Origin: an uncultured Klebsiella sp.
GTDB lineage: Bacteria > Pseudomonadota > Gammaproteobacteria > Enterobacterales > Enterobacteriaceae
DNA length: 16,224 nucleotides
Assembly: GCA_902490055.1 (NCBI GenBank)
Contig: CABUCP010000016.1
Coordinates: 1-16,224, forward strand
Reading direction: 5' to 3'
The notes below the pieces were generated by a model. The model did not search any database. It was not told where the DNA came from and saw only the letters and a program-made list of their open reading frames with translations. Both the position numbers and the translations under genes were made by a program. Below, piece after piece: positions 9,301 through 16,131 of this stretch. Every line of letters starts with the position of its first letter. Within the stretch, counting starts at the first letter, position 1.

Positions 9301-10211
9301 TCCTGCGCGTCGATATTGACCGCCAGCGGCAGCACGTTAAGCACCGGGCCGGTAGCGGTCAGCGCCGCCGACCCCATGCGGCGCATAAAGATAAATCCGG
9401 CCGCGTAGTCCATGCGGCTACACAACCGCCCCAGCCACAAGGTGGTCAACGCCAGCGCCAGATCGGCACGCTGACACTGCGGCGCATTGGTCGCCAACTG
9501 GCTGAAGGTAGCCGGGTCGGCTTCCAGCTTCAGGCGCCAGATATCGGTGCTGGTCGCCCGCCCGGCCAGCGGCGCGGCAGACAGCGAGGCCGGTGACGGC
9601 AACGCCTGGCGCTGCGCCTGCCAGAAATTTTTGTCACGCTGCCAGGCATCGCTGCCGTAGTAGCGCTGATACTCTTCCACCACGTCGGCAAACGGCGTAA
9701 ACGGTGATTCCGGCGTCGCTTCACCACGCTGCCATGCGCGGTAAATAGCAGCGATCTGGCGGGTAATTGCCGGGAAGCTGAAGCCATCCACCAGTAAATG
9801 GTGATAACGCTGATACCAGTACCAGCAGTCGTCGCCGACGCGCAGCAGCTGATGACAAACCAGCGGATTGCCGCCGTCGACGCGCAGGTTCTGCCCGAGG
9901 TCGCTTTGCATCAGCGTCAGCGCCGCCGTATGCGGGTCCGCCTGCTGACGCAGGTCGATACTTTGCGGTTCAGCGAACTCACGCGCTTCATCCACCCACT
10001 GCCAGGCTTCACCGTTATCTTCGCAAAAACGCATGCTGAGGGTGTCGGCCTGCTGCAGTCCGGCGACGATCGCCCGGGCAAGCAGCGCCGGGTCAAGATT
10101 GCCGCGCAGTTCAACATAGTGGGCGACGCTCCAGGCGCCGGGCAGCGTCGAGAGGCGTTCGGCCATCCAAATTCCCGGCTGCGCCGCAACCAGCGGTAAA
10201 CGAGTACTCAT
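6330..10211 (-). CDS. entF: Enterobactin synthase component F (non-ribosomal peptide synthetase)
   Basis: The 1293-residue protein is the same length as E. coli EntF. Domain order is condensation (about 1-430; HHLLVDG at 137-143), adenylation (about 450-960; TSGSTGRPKG at 603-612; serine-type pocket starting FDVSVW at 647-652; YRTGD at 835-839; NGKLDRKAL at 949-957), peptidyl carrier (about 975-1045; LGGHS with phosphopantetheine Ser1005) and thioesterase (about 1065-1293; GYSLGG with Ser1139, probable Asp1166 and His1272). All catalytic residues look intact. It activates L-serine, joins it to dihydroxybenzoate carried on EntB, and its thioesterase trimerises and cyclises the product to enterobactin in the cytoplasm. 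The ATG at 10209-10211 follows AAGGAG at 6 bases. It is the last gene of fes-ybdZ-entF, 10 bp after ybdZ. Confidence 0.98.
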   Translation of the reverse strand: MSTRLPLVAAQPGIWMAERLSTLPGAWSVAHYVELRGNLDPALLARAIVAGLQQADTLSMRFCEDNGEAWQWVDEAREFAEPQSIDLRQQADPHTAALTLMQSDLGQNLRVDGGNPLVCHQLLRVGDDCWYWYQRYHHLLVDGFSFPAITRQIAAIYRAWQRGEATPESPFTPFADVVEEYQRYYGSDAWQRDKNFWQAQRQALPSPASLSAAPLAGRATSTDIWRLKLEADPATFSQLATNAPQCQRADLALALTTLWLGRLCSRMDYAAGFIFMRRMGSAALTATGPVLNVLPLAVNIDAQETLAELALRLSGQLKKMRRHQRYDAEQIVRDSGKAAGDEPLFGPVLNVKVFDYQLDMDGVQAQTHTLATGPVNDLELALFPDEHGGLSLEILANKARYDEATLRRHVARLTALLAQFAANPALRCGEAEMLSAEETAQLDLINNTAMPLPSTTLSALVAEQARKTPDAPALADANWRFNYREMRQQVVALANLLRQRGVKPGDSVAVALPRSVFLTLALHGIVEAGAAWLPLDTGYPDDRLRMMLEDAQPSLLITSDDQLSRFSDIPGLTSLCYQQPLAAGDDTPLALSKPDHTAYIIFTSGSTGRPKGVMVGQTAIVNRLLWMQNHYPLTAADVVAQKTPCSFDVSVWEFWWPFITGAQLVMAEPEAHRDPQAMQQFFAHYGVTTTHFVPSMLAAFVASLDSDNVSSCRTLKRVFCSGEALPTELCREWESLTGAPLHNLYGPTEAAVDVSWYPACGPELAAVTGSSVPIGWPVWNTGLRILDAAMRPVPPGVAGDLYLTGIQLAQGYMGRPDLTASRFIADPFAPGERMYRTGDVARWLDNDAVEYLGRSDDQLKIRGQRIELGEIDRAMAALPDVAQAVCHACVFNQAAATGGDARQLVGYLVSESGQPLDVAALKARLSEQLPPHMVPVVLIQLESFPLSANGKLDRKALPLPALSSEHSGRPPQSATEIAVAAAFSELLGCEVNDIEADFFALGGHSLLAMRLAAQLSRQLERQVTPGQVMVASTVGKLSALLSSDLSDEQTRRLGFDPLLPLRESDGPTLFCFHPASGFAWQFSVLARYLSPRWSITGIQSPRPEGPMASAATLDEVCEHHLQTLLAQQPHGPYYLFGYSLGGTLAQGIAARLRQRGESVAFLGLLDTWPPETQNWAEKEANGLDPQVLAEIDREREAFLAAQQGQASGELFSAIEGNYADAVRLLTTAHSAKFDGKATLFVAEKTRQEGMDPQVVWGPWVGELEVFSQDCAHVEIISPQAFEAIGPVVREILG

Positions 10212-10221
10212 CTAAAGCTCC

Positions 10222-10425
10222 TTAGGATGCGTAGTGCGCCGGGGTGAGGGTTGACCAGTTAGCGGCAAGCCAGGCGTTACACGCCTCTAATGATTGCGGC
10301 GGACATTCCACCGTCCAGCCGGCCGGCAGCGCACAGTGGTGCGGCCACAGGCTGTACTGCTGCTGTTCGTTGCGCAGTATATAAAACAGCCCTTGCGGAT
10401 TGTCGAAGGGGTTACTGAATTGCAT
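10222..10425 (-). CDS. ybdZ: MbtH-like protein YbdZ, partner of EntF
   Basis: This small 67-residue protein has the MbtH family pattern (SNPFDNPQG, then QYSLWP, LPAGW and a C-terminal WSTLTP), and is slightly shorter than E. coli YbdZ (72). MbtH-like proteins bind NRPS adenylation domains and help their folding or activity; the adjacent EntF is the expected partner. The ATG at 10423-10425 follows GAGGAG, which lies in the last codons of fes. Only 3 bases separate the fes stop from this start, so translation is likely coupled. The stop lies next to the entF ribosome binding site. Confidence 0.95.
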   Translation of the reverse strand: MQFSNPFDNPQGLFYILRNEQQQYSLWPHHCALPAGWTVECPPQSLEACNAWLAANWSTLTPAHYAS

Positions 10426-10428
10426 GTC

Positions 10429-11649
10429 TCACTCCTCGTTAAGCGCATGTTCTTGCTCGCGGCGCAAAGGCTGCCATAGCTGGATAAGCCCCGCGGTCAG
10501 CCCGCCGCGCCAGCAAAGCGCATCGTGTCCGCCGTCAACCTGACGCCAGAAAATGGACTGCTGTGTCTGCTGTAGTTGCGCTAAAAGCGCCTGATTGGCG
10601 CGAAAAATAATCGGCTCGCGCACCCCGGCTTCCAGCCAGATACGCAGCCCCCGCGGCTGAAGTTCGCCACGCTGCAGTTGTTCAACTAAGACGCCTGGCT
10701 GACTGCCGCCGCGCTGCGGCCACCAGTACGAACCCGACTGGCTTAGCACGCAGCCAAAGCGCTGCGGCCAGTGCAATGCGGCGTACATCGCCGCCAGGCC
10801 GCCGAAGCTCTGCCCCGCCACCACCGTCCGTTCGGCGCGATCGCTGAACGGCGCTATCGCCTGAATCTGCGGCAGTAACTCTTCCTGCACCGCCTGCCAG
10901 AAATCACGATTGCAGGGCAGCTCGACGCTGCGGTGCTGATTGTCGATAACGTCGATCAGCACATAGACCGCCGGCGGCAGGCGACCGTCGCGGGTCAGCC
11001 CTGCCAGCGGCGCAAAAATCGGCATGCTTTCGGCCCAGAATTGACCATCAAGCAGGACCGCCAGCGGGCGGTCCGCCCCATCGCCGGTGGTGTAAATCCA
11101 CACCCGTCGGTGATTGCCCAACCGCTTACTGCGCCATTCGATACAGCGCGGCGGTGGCGAAACCGGCTCGCGATAATGCCAACCCGGCTGTTCCGGCGCC
11201 TGCGGCAGTTCCAGCGCCGAGACCGCGTGGCCGCGCCCGCCCTTCCAGCTTTGTGGGTTACGCGGGTCGGCTATCGCCCGCGGCAACAGCTTGCGCCAGC
11301 CTTCGCGCAGCAGCGTGCGGTCCGGCGTGTCGCCGTTAAAAAGCCGTGGGGAAAAATCGTCATCGCGTGCGGAGGGGATAAAGCAGTAGCTGCCGCGCCA
11401 GGTGGCCGGGAGCGTGGTTTGCCAGCACCAGGCATCGGTACCGGGGAGGCGCTGCAGGGTTTGCGGCGCGGCGTTGTGGTGATGATCGGTCACGCCGGTG
11501 ATGTAAATCCACACCCGCCGGGTTGACGACGTGATTTCGCTGCCAGCCGGATCGCGCCACCAGAAGGTCACCCGACATGTGTCGCCCAGTGCCTCAGTCT
11601 GCGGGCCGGTAATGCCCTGCCACCAGTCGTCACTTCCTGTTATTTGCAT
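10429..11649 (-). CDS. fes: Enterobactin/ferric enterobactin esterase Fes
   Basis: The 406-residue cytoplasmic esterase cleaves the trilactone of imported ferric enterobactin so that iron can be released. It has an N-terminal substrate-binding region (WWRDPAGSE, RVWIYITGVTDHH, WRGSYCFIP) and an alpha/beta-hydrolase domain with nucleophile Ser281 in GQSFGG and probable catalytic His375 in GGHDALCW. It resembles E. coli Fes along its length. The start at 11649 aligns with the longer (400-residue) E. coli form; no downstream ATG fits the shorter 374-residue form. The ribosome binding site is weak: GGA is only 2 bases from the ATG, and AGGG is 11 away. It is the first gene of fes-ybdZ-entF and divergent from fepA. 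Confidence 0.96.
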   Translation of the reverse strand: MQITGSDDWWQGITGPQTEALGDTCRVTFWWRDPAGSEITSSTRRVWIYITGVTDHHHNAAPQTLQRLPGTDAWCWQTTLPATWRGSYCFIPSARDDDFSPRLFNGDTPDRTLLREGWRKLLPRAIADPRNPQSWKGGRGHAVSALELPQAPEQPGWHYREPVSPPPRCIEWRSKRLGNHRRVWIYTTGDGADRPLAVLLDGQFWAESMPIFAPLAGLTRDGRLPPAVYVLIDVIDNQHRSVELPCNRDFWQAVQEELLPQIQAIAPFSDRAERTVVAGQSFGGLAAMYAALHWPQRFGCVLSQSGSYWWPQRGGSQPGVLVEQLQRGELQPRGLRIWLEAGVREPIIFRANQALLAQLQQTQQSIFWRQVDGGHDALCWRGGLTAGLIQLWQPLRREQEHALNEE

Positions 11650-11680
11650 TCCGTCAGTAACCCTATGTTTACCGTGATTT

Positions 11681-11740
11681 TTATCAATAAACGTAATAAT
11701 TATTGATAATATTATTGATAACTATTTGCATTTGCAATAG
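11681..11740. promoter_or_regulatory. Fur-type repeat array in the fes/fepA divergent promoter
   Basis: TTATTGATAA occurs at 11700-11709 and again at 11712-11721 (12-bp period), and its exact reverse complement TTATCAATAA lies at 11681-11690. Individual 19-bp windows match the Fur consensus only partly (about 12 of 19 at 11705, 11711 and 11717), so binding may depend on several adjacent half-sites. An adjoining inverted repeat TTGCA-TT-TGCAA (11726-11737) follows. The position between fes and fepA fits the known Fur-controlled bidirectional promoter of this gene pair. I could not place -35/-10 boxes with confidence. Confidence 0.7.
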
Positions 11741-11933
11741 CGTATTAACGCGCCCAAGGGTAGCGCGTCTTCTAACTACATTAAATCAATGTCAGAGAGG
11801 GTCTTTTCAGAGCGTCGAGCTCGGTCGGCTACGGAAAGCGTTCACCTTCTACTGGCAACATTTATGCCGTCTCCCCTCCCGGTGGGAAGGGGTTTCTGGG
11901 GAAAGCGGCAAAGAAAAGCGGAACTTATTTACA
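11741..11933 (+). other. Long 5' leader of fepA
   Basis: Almost 200 bases separate the Fur-type array from the fepA ATG. The leader holds a hairpin (CCCCT-CCC at 11873-11880 pairing with GGG-AGGGG at 11884-11892 around a single bulged A) followed by TTTC, and a 50-codon open frame from ATG 11789 to TAA 11939-11941 that overlaps the fepA start by 8 bases and has no visible ribosome binding site. The fepA ribosome binding site is poor (GGA at 11920-11922, 11 bases away). These features suggest possible post-transcriptional control, but nothing here proves it. Confidence 0.45.
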
Positions 11934-14162
11934 ATGAATAACAGGATTAAGTCCCTGGCCTTAATGGTCAATCTGGGTATTTACGGAGTGGCATTCCCGC
12001 TATGCGCGGCGGAAGAGACCACCGATAGCAAACAATCCGCCGGTGAAGAGACCATGGTGGTCACCGCCGAGGTGCAGAACCTGCAGGCGCCGGGCGTATC
12101 AACGATTACCGCCGATGAAATCCGCAAACGCCCGCCGGCGCGCGACGTCTCCGAAATCATCCGCACCATGCCGGGCGTCAACCTGACCGGCAACTCCACC
12201 AGCGGCCAGCGCGGCAACAATCGCCAGATTGATATTCGCGGTATGGGCCCGGAAAACACCTTAATCCTGATTGACGGTAAGCCAGTCACCAGCCGTAACT
12301 CTATTCGTCTCGGCTGGCGCGGCGAGCGCGATACCCGCGGCGATACCAGCTGGGTTCCGCCGGAAATGATTGAACGCATCGACGTGATTCGCGGCCCGGC
12401 GGCGGCGCGCTACGGTAACGGCGCAGCGGGCGGCGTGGTGAACATCATCACCAAAAAATTCGATAACGACTGGCACGGTTCATGGAACGCCTATATGAAC
12501 ATGCCGGAGCACAAAGACGAAGGCGCGACCAAACGCACCGACTTTAGCCTCAGCGGCCCGCTGGGCGGCGATTTCAGCTTCCGCATGTACGGTAGCCTTG
12601 ATAAAACCCAGGCCGACGCATGGGATATCAACCAGGGCCATCAGTCAGAACGGACCGGGATTTATGCCGATACCCTGCCCGCCGGGCGTGAAGGGGTAGA
12701 AAACAAAAACATCAACGGCGTGGTGCGTTGGGACTTCGCGCCAATGCAATCGCTGGAGTTTGAAGCCGGTTATAGCCGCCAGGGCAACCTGTACGCCGGT
12801 GATACGCAAAACACCAACACCAACGACCTGGTGAAAGAAAACTATGGTAAAGAGACCAACCGTCTCTACCGCAATACTTACTCCATCACCTGGAACGGCG
12901 GCTGGGATAACGGCGTGACCACCAGCAACTGGGCGCAGTACGAGCACACCCGTAACTCGCGTAAAGGCGAAGGGCTGGCGGGCGGCACCGAAGGGATCTT
13001 TAACAGCAACCAGTTCTCGGATATCGACCTGTCCGACGTGATGCTGCACAGCGAAGTCAACATTCCGTTCGATCTGTGGGTTAACCAGAACCTGACGCTG
13101 GGTACCGAATGGAATCAACAGCGCATGAAGGATAACGCCTCCAATACCCAGGCGCTTTCCGGCGGTGAAATCCCAGGCTATGACAGCACCGGACGCAGCC
13201 CGTATTCAAAAGCGGAAATCTTCTCTCTGTTCGCCGAGAACAACATGGAAGTGACCGATTCCACGATGCTGACGCCGGCGCTGCGTTTCGATCACCACAG
13301 CATCGTTGGCAATAACTGGAGCCCGTCGCTGAACCTGTCGCAGGGTCTGGGCGATGATTTTACGCTGAAGATGGGCATCGCCCGCGCCTATAAGGCGCCG
13401 AGCCTGTATCAGACCAACCCCAACTATATTCTCTACAGCAAAGGCCAGGGCTGCTACGCCAGTAAATCCGGCTGTTACCTGCAGGGTAATGACGATCTGA
13501 AAGCGGAAACCAGCATCAACAAAGAAGTCGGCCTGGAGTTTAAACGCGACGGCTGGCTGGCAGGCGTGACCTGGTTCCGTAACGACTACCGCAACAAGAT
13601 TGAAGCAGGCTATGCGCCGGTTTACAGCAACGGCAGCGGCACCGACCTGTACAAATGGGAAAACGTACCGAAAGCGGTGGTGGAAGGGCTGGAAGGAACG
13701 TTGAATGTCCCGGTGAGCGAGACGGTAAACTGGACCAACAACATCACCTACATGCTGCAGAGTAAGAACAAAGAGACCGGCGACCGCCTGTCGATTATTC
13801 CGGAATACACGTTGAACTCAACGCTGAGCTGGCAGGTGCATCAGGACGTTTCTCTGCAATCGACCTTTACCTGGTACGGCAAGCAGGAACCGAAGAAGTA
13901 CAACTACAAAGGACAGCCGGTTACCGGCAGCGAGAAGAACGAGGTCAGCCCCTATAGCATCCTCGGCCTGAGCGCGACCTGGGATGTGACCAAAAATGTC
14001 AGCCTGACCGGCGGCGTGGATAACGTCTTCGACAAACGCCACTGGCGCGCGGGTAACGCCCAGACTACCGGCGGCACAACCGGTTATATGTACGGCGCTG
14101 GCGCCGAGACTTACAACGAATCCGGCCGTACCTGGTATATGAGCGTGAACACCCACTTCTGA
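11934..14162 (+). CDS. fepA: TonB-dependent ferric enterobactin receptor FepA
   Basis: The 742-residue outer-membrane receptor (E. coli precursor 746) binds ferric enterobactin and imports it with energy from TonB-ExbB-ExbD. A signal peptide (MNNRIKSLALMVNLGIYGVA, then FPLCAA) is probably cleaved near residue 26. The TonB box ETMVVTA is at 39-45. The plug domain runs to about 175 and includes GQRGNNRQIDIRGMG and RGPAAARYGNGAAGGVVN; the rest is the 22-strand barrel ending in SVNTHF, with the terminal Phe used for outer-membrane assembly. A loop disulphide pair is visible in GQGCYASKSGCYLQG. The ATG at 11934 aligns with the E. coli start. The frame stays open upstream to 11703, but that stretch covers the promoter and reads as unrelated sequence. 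Confidence 0.98.
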   Translation: MNNRIKSLALMVNLGIYGVAFPLCAAEETTDSKQSAGEETMVVTAEVQNLQAPGVSTITADEIRKRPPARDVSEIIRTMPGVNLTGNSTSGQRGNNRQIDIRGMGPENTLILIDGKPVTSRNSIRLGWRGERDTRGDTSWVPPEMIERIDVIRGPAAARYGNGAAGGVVNIITKKFDNDWHGSWNAYMNMPEHKDEGATKRTDFSLSGPLGGDFSFRMYGSLDKTQADAWDINQGHQSERTGIYADTLPAGREGVENKNINGVVRWDFAPMQSLEFEAGYSRQGNLYAGDTQNTNTNDLVKENYGKETNRLYRNTYSITWNGGWDNGVTTSNWAQYEHTRNSRKGEGLAGGTEGIFNSNQFSDIDLSDVMLHSEVNIPFDLWVNQNLTLGTEWNQQRMKDNASNTQALSGGEIPGYDSTGRSPYSKAEIFSLFAENNMEVTDSTMLTPALRFDHHSIVGNNWSPSLNLSQGLGDDFTLKMGIARAYKAPSLYQTNPNYILYSKGQGCYASKSGCYLQGNDDLKAETSINKEVGLEFKRDGWLAGVTWFRNDYRNKIEAGYAPVYSNGSGTDLYKWENVPKAVVEGLEGTLNVPVSETVNWTNNITYMLQSKNKETGDRLSIIPEYTLNSTLSWQVHQDVSLQSTFTWYGKQEPKKYNYKGQPVTGSEKNEVSPYSILGLSATWDVTKNVSLTGGVDNVFDKRHWRAGNAQTTGGTTGYMYGAGAETYNESGRTWYMSVNTHF

Positions 14163-14180
14163 TAACATCCGTGGTCTGAC

Positions 14181-14200
14181 GCCCTCCCCGAGGGGAGGGC
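14181..14200. terminator. Probable terminator hairpin between convergent fepA and transketolase genes
   Basis: A perfect 9-bp GC-rich stem (GCCCTCCCC at 14181-14189, GGGGAGGGC at 14192-14200) lies 18 bp after the fepA stop and 8 bp past the stop of the transketolase gene on the other strand. It is followed by GTTGTGCTT on the plus strand, a poor T tract, and by no T tract on the minus strand. The stem is strong but termination efficiency is uncertain. Confidence 0.7.
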
Positions 14201-14208
14201 GTTGTGCT

Positions 14209-15150
14209 TCAACCCTGTACTGTCTTCTGTACCAGCGCGACAATCGACGATGCATCAAAACCGTGATGCTGACGCATCCAGCCGCGATCGGCTGCCGCCG
14301 CGTACTCGCCATCCGGGATCCCCAGACGCTGTAAGGCAATCCCCGCCCCCGCTTCCGCCAGTACTTCGGCGACCAGGCTGCCCAGACCGCCGTTGACGTT
14401 ATGCTCTTCGACGGTGATCGCTGAACGGCATGACTGCAGCGCCGCCAGTAGCGCCGCGGTATCGCAGGGACGAATCGACGGCACGCTGATTACCTTAGCC
14501 TGAATACCAAGGTCGGCAAGCAGCTGCGCCGCCTCCACCACTTCGTGCACCGTCGAACCGGTCGCCACCAGCGCTACATCTTCGCCTTCACGCAGGGTCA
14601 GCACCGCGCCGGGAACAAAACGATAGTCTTCAGCGTGGAATTCCGGCAGCGCTTTACCGTCAAGACGAATATAGACCGGACCCTGGTAGGCCAGGGCATA
14701 ATCGATAATCTGTCGACATTCACGCGGCGTAGACGGGGCAAAAATCTGGATATTGCCAAAACCGCGCATCACCGCCAAATCGTCTATGGCATGGTGAGTA
14801 CTGGCCAATGGGCCATAGCTGGCGCCGGCATTAAGGCCAAACAGCTTGACGTTGGTGTTGTTATAGCAGACATCGACTTTAATCTGTTCATTAGCGCGCG
14901 AGATAAGGAACGGCGCGGCGTTACAGGTTACCGCCACTTTACCGCCCAGCGCCAAACCGGCGGCGGTACCGACCATGCTCTGCTCGGCAATGCCAACGTT
15001 CACCAATCGGCCGGGAAATTGCTTAATAAAGGGAGCGATTTTGGCCGTTGAGGTGGAGTCCGCGACCACCGGCACCAGATCGACGCCCTTTTCTACGGCG
15101 GCGATAAACGCCTCGACCATCACGTTCGCCAGGTGTTCTGCATTACTCAT
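14209..15150 (-). CDS. Transketolase, C-terminal subunit (split enzyme)
   Basis: The 313-residue protein corresponds to the pyrimidine-binding and C-terminal domains of transketolase. The conserved cofactor-activating Glu is Glu56 in NVGIAEQSM, and the C-terminal half has the VALVATGSTVHEVVEAA and TVEEHNVNGG regions typical of the transketolase C-domain. With the N-terminal subunit encoded just upstream it should form a thiamine-diphosphate enzyme moving two-carbon ketol units between sugar phosphates. The ATG at 15148-15150 follows GGAGGA at 8 bases, and its first 8 bases overlap the end of the N-subunit gene, which implies coupled synthesis. The substrate is unknown. Split pairs like this often sit in sugar-specific catabolic operons rather than serving the general pentose phosphate pathway. 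Confidence 0.92.
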   Translation of the reverse strand: MSNAEHLANVMVEAFIAAVEKGVDLVPVVADSTSTAKIAPFIKQFPGRLVNVGIAEQSMVGTAAGLALGGKVAVTCNAAPFLISRANEQIKVDVCYNNTNVKLFGLNAGASYGPLASTHHAIDDLAVMRGFGNIQIFAPSTPRECRQIIDYALAYQGPVYIRLDGKALPEFHAEDYRFVPGAVLTLREGEDVALVATGSTVHEVVEAAQLLADLGIQAKVISVPSIRPCDTAALLAALQSCRSAITVEEHNVNGGLGSLVAEVLAEAGAGIALQRLGIPDGEYAAAADRGWMRQHHGFDASSIVALVQKTVQG

Positions 15151-15973
15151 CTTTCAGTTCCTCCAGCGCCAGAGCAATTTCCTCGCCTTTCGGCACCCGG
15201 TGGTGCCACTCCGGGCGCCCCTGAATAAAGGAGATGCCCGCGCCTTTCGTGGTGTTGGCAATAATGACGTTAGGTTTACCGTTCTGCTGCAGCCCTTCGA
15301 TAGCCGCGACCACCGAGGCCATATTGTTGCCCTCGCATTCGCTGACCTCCATGCCGAAGGCGCGCCATTTATCAGCCAGCGGATCGGTATTCATGATTTC
15401 GCGCGTTGGCCCGGCCAGTTGAAGATTGTTCTTATCATTAATAATGACCAGGTTATCGAGGCCGTAATGGGCCGCCGCCAGCGCAGCTTCCCAGTTGCTG
15501 CCTTCAGCCAGTTCGCCGTCGCCGGTGATTAAAAAGATGCGGCGGGAGCTGTTGCTTTTCTTCGCGGCCAGCGCCAGCCCCACCGCAACAGGCAAACCGT
15601 GGCCCAGCGCCCCGGTATTCAGCTCAATGCCCGGTGTTTTCTGCCGCACCGGGTGGCCGGGAAGGTGCGAGTTCGCATGCTGGTAGGTCTCCAGCCATTC
15701 GGTTGGGAAGAAACCGGCTTCCGCCAGTACGCAGTAGTAGCAGCCCACCGCATGGCCTTTCGACTGGATATAGATATCGCGCTGCGGATCATCAAGGCGG
15801 TCCGGCGCCGCGTTAAGCACGCGGAAGTAAAGCGCGGTGAGCAGCTCAACCTGCGACAGGTCGGCTCCGGTGTGGCCGCCCGCCGGGCTATTGGCATTTA
15901 AGCGGACAATGTGGCGACGCACGGCGCGTGCTTTGCGCTCAAGCGTCTGGATATCAAATCTAAAGGGATTCAT
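15143..15973 (-). CDS. Transketolase, N-terminal subunit (split enzyme)
   Basis: The 276-residue protein is the thiamine-diphosphate-binding half of a two-gene transketolase. The cofactor motif runs from GDG (151-153) to NN (182-183), the usual spacing. Conserved active-site histidine contexts are present: GGHTGADLS (His34), SKGHAVG (His74), GHPVR and GALGHGLP (His125). The start ATG (15971-15973) follows AGAGG at 7 bases. The gene overlaps the C-subunit gene by 8 bases. It is the first visible gene of the minus-strand unit and is preceded by a region with two palindromes, so it probably has its own regulated promoter. The sugar pathway cannot be told from the window because no kinase, epimerase or transporter is visible. 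Confidence 0.92.
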   Translation of the reverse strand: MNPFRFDIQTLERKARAVRRHIVRLNANSPAGGHTGADLSQVELLTALYFRVLNAAPDRLDDPQRDIYIQSKGHAVGCYYCVLAEAGFFPTEWLETYQHANSHLPGHPVRQKTPGIELNTGALGHGLPVAVGLALAAKKSNSSRRIFLITGDGELAEGSNWEAALAAAHYGLDNLVIINDKNNLQLAGPTREIMNTDPLADKWRAFGMEVSECEGNNMASVVAAIEGLQQNGKPNVIIANTTKGAGISFIQGRPEWHHRVPKGEEIALALEELKDE

Positions 15974-16000
15974 TTAATACCTCTGAATTTATTTTCAATA

Positions 16001-16016
16001 TGGAATATTTATTCCA
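16001..16016. promoter_or_regulatory. Proximal operator-like palindrome upstream of the split transketolase genes
   Basis: TGGAATA-TT-TATTCCA is a perfect 7-bp inverted repeat with a 2-base centre, lying 28-43 bp before the transketolase N-subunit start. Its position near a likely promoter suggests repressor binding. The TGGAAT...ATTCCA form is reminiscent of operators of IclR-family regulators, but the family is not established. Confidence 0.55.
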
Positions 16017-16025
16017 ACAGAAACT

Positions 16026-16057
16026 AAAAAAACCAGATATCCCCATGCCGGGTGGTT
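16026..16057 (-). terminator. Terminator-like hairpin with seven-base T run (bulged stem)
   Basis: Read on the minus strand, AACCACCC (16057-16050) can pair with GGG (16043-16041 or so) and TGGTT (16035-16031), leaving a bulge of about 5 to 6 bases. TTTTTTT (16032-16026) overlaps the end of the stem. This could end a transcript coming from right of the window or act as an attenuator in a transketolase leader. The bulge makes it weak. Confidence 0.3.
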
Positions 16058-16131
16058 AGCCTTCCGCCACAGCGTCATACTCAGGAACATTCTGCCTCCC
16101 GCTCCAGGCATAGCCCGGATAATTTCGTTGA

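Noticed and set aside
10933..11526. A 197-codon plus-strand open frame
   Set aside because: It is antisense to fes, which is full length with catalytic residues. There is no recognisable domain or ribosome binding site.
11703..11933. In-frame N-terminal extension of FepA from a TTG codon
   Set aside because: It would begin inside the Fur-type promoter region and places the clear signal peptide at position 78. The ATG at 11934 matches the known FepA N-terminus.
14545..15532. Plus-strand open frames of 168 and 185 codons
   Set aside because: They are antisense to the overlapping transketolase subunit genes, whose cofactor motifs show which strand is coding.
16105..16125. GGCATAGCCCGGAT resembling the REP-like element near 6300
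   Set aside because: Only about 8 bases (TAGCCCGG) are shared and the local palindrome is imperfect, so this is too little to call a second repeat copy.
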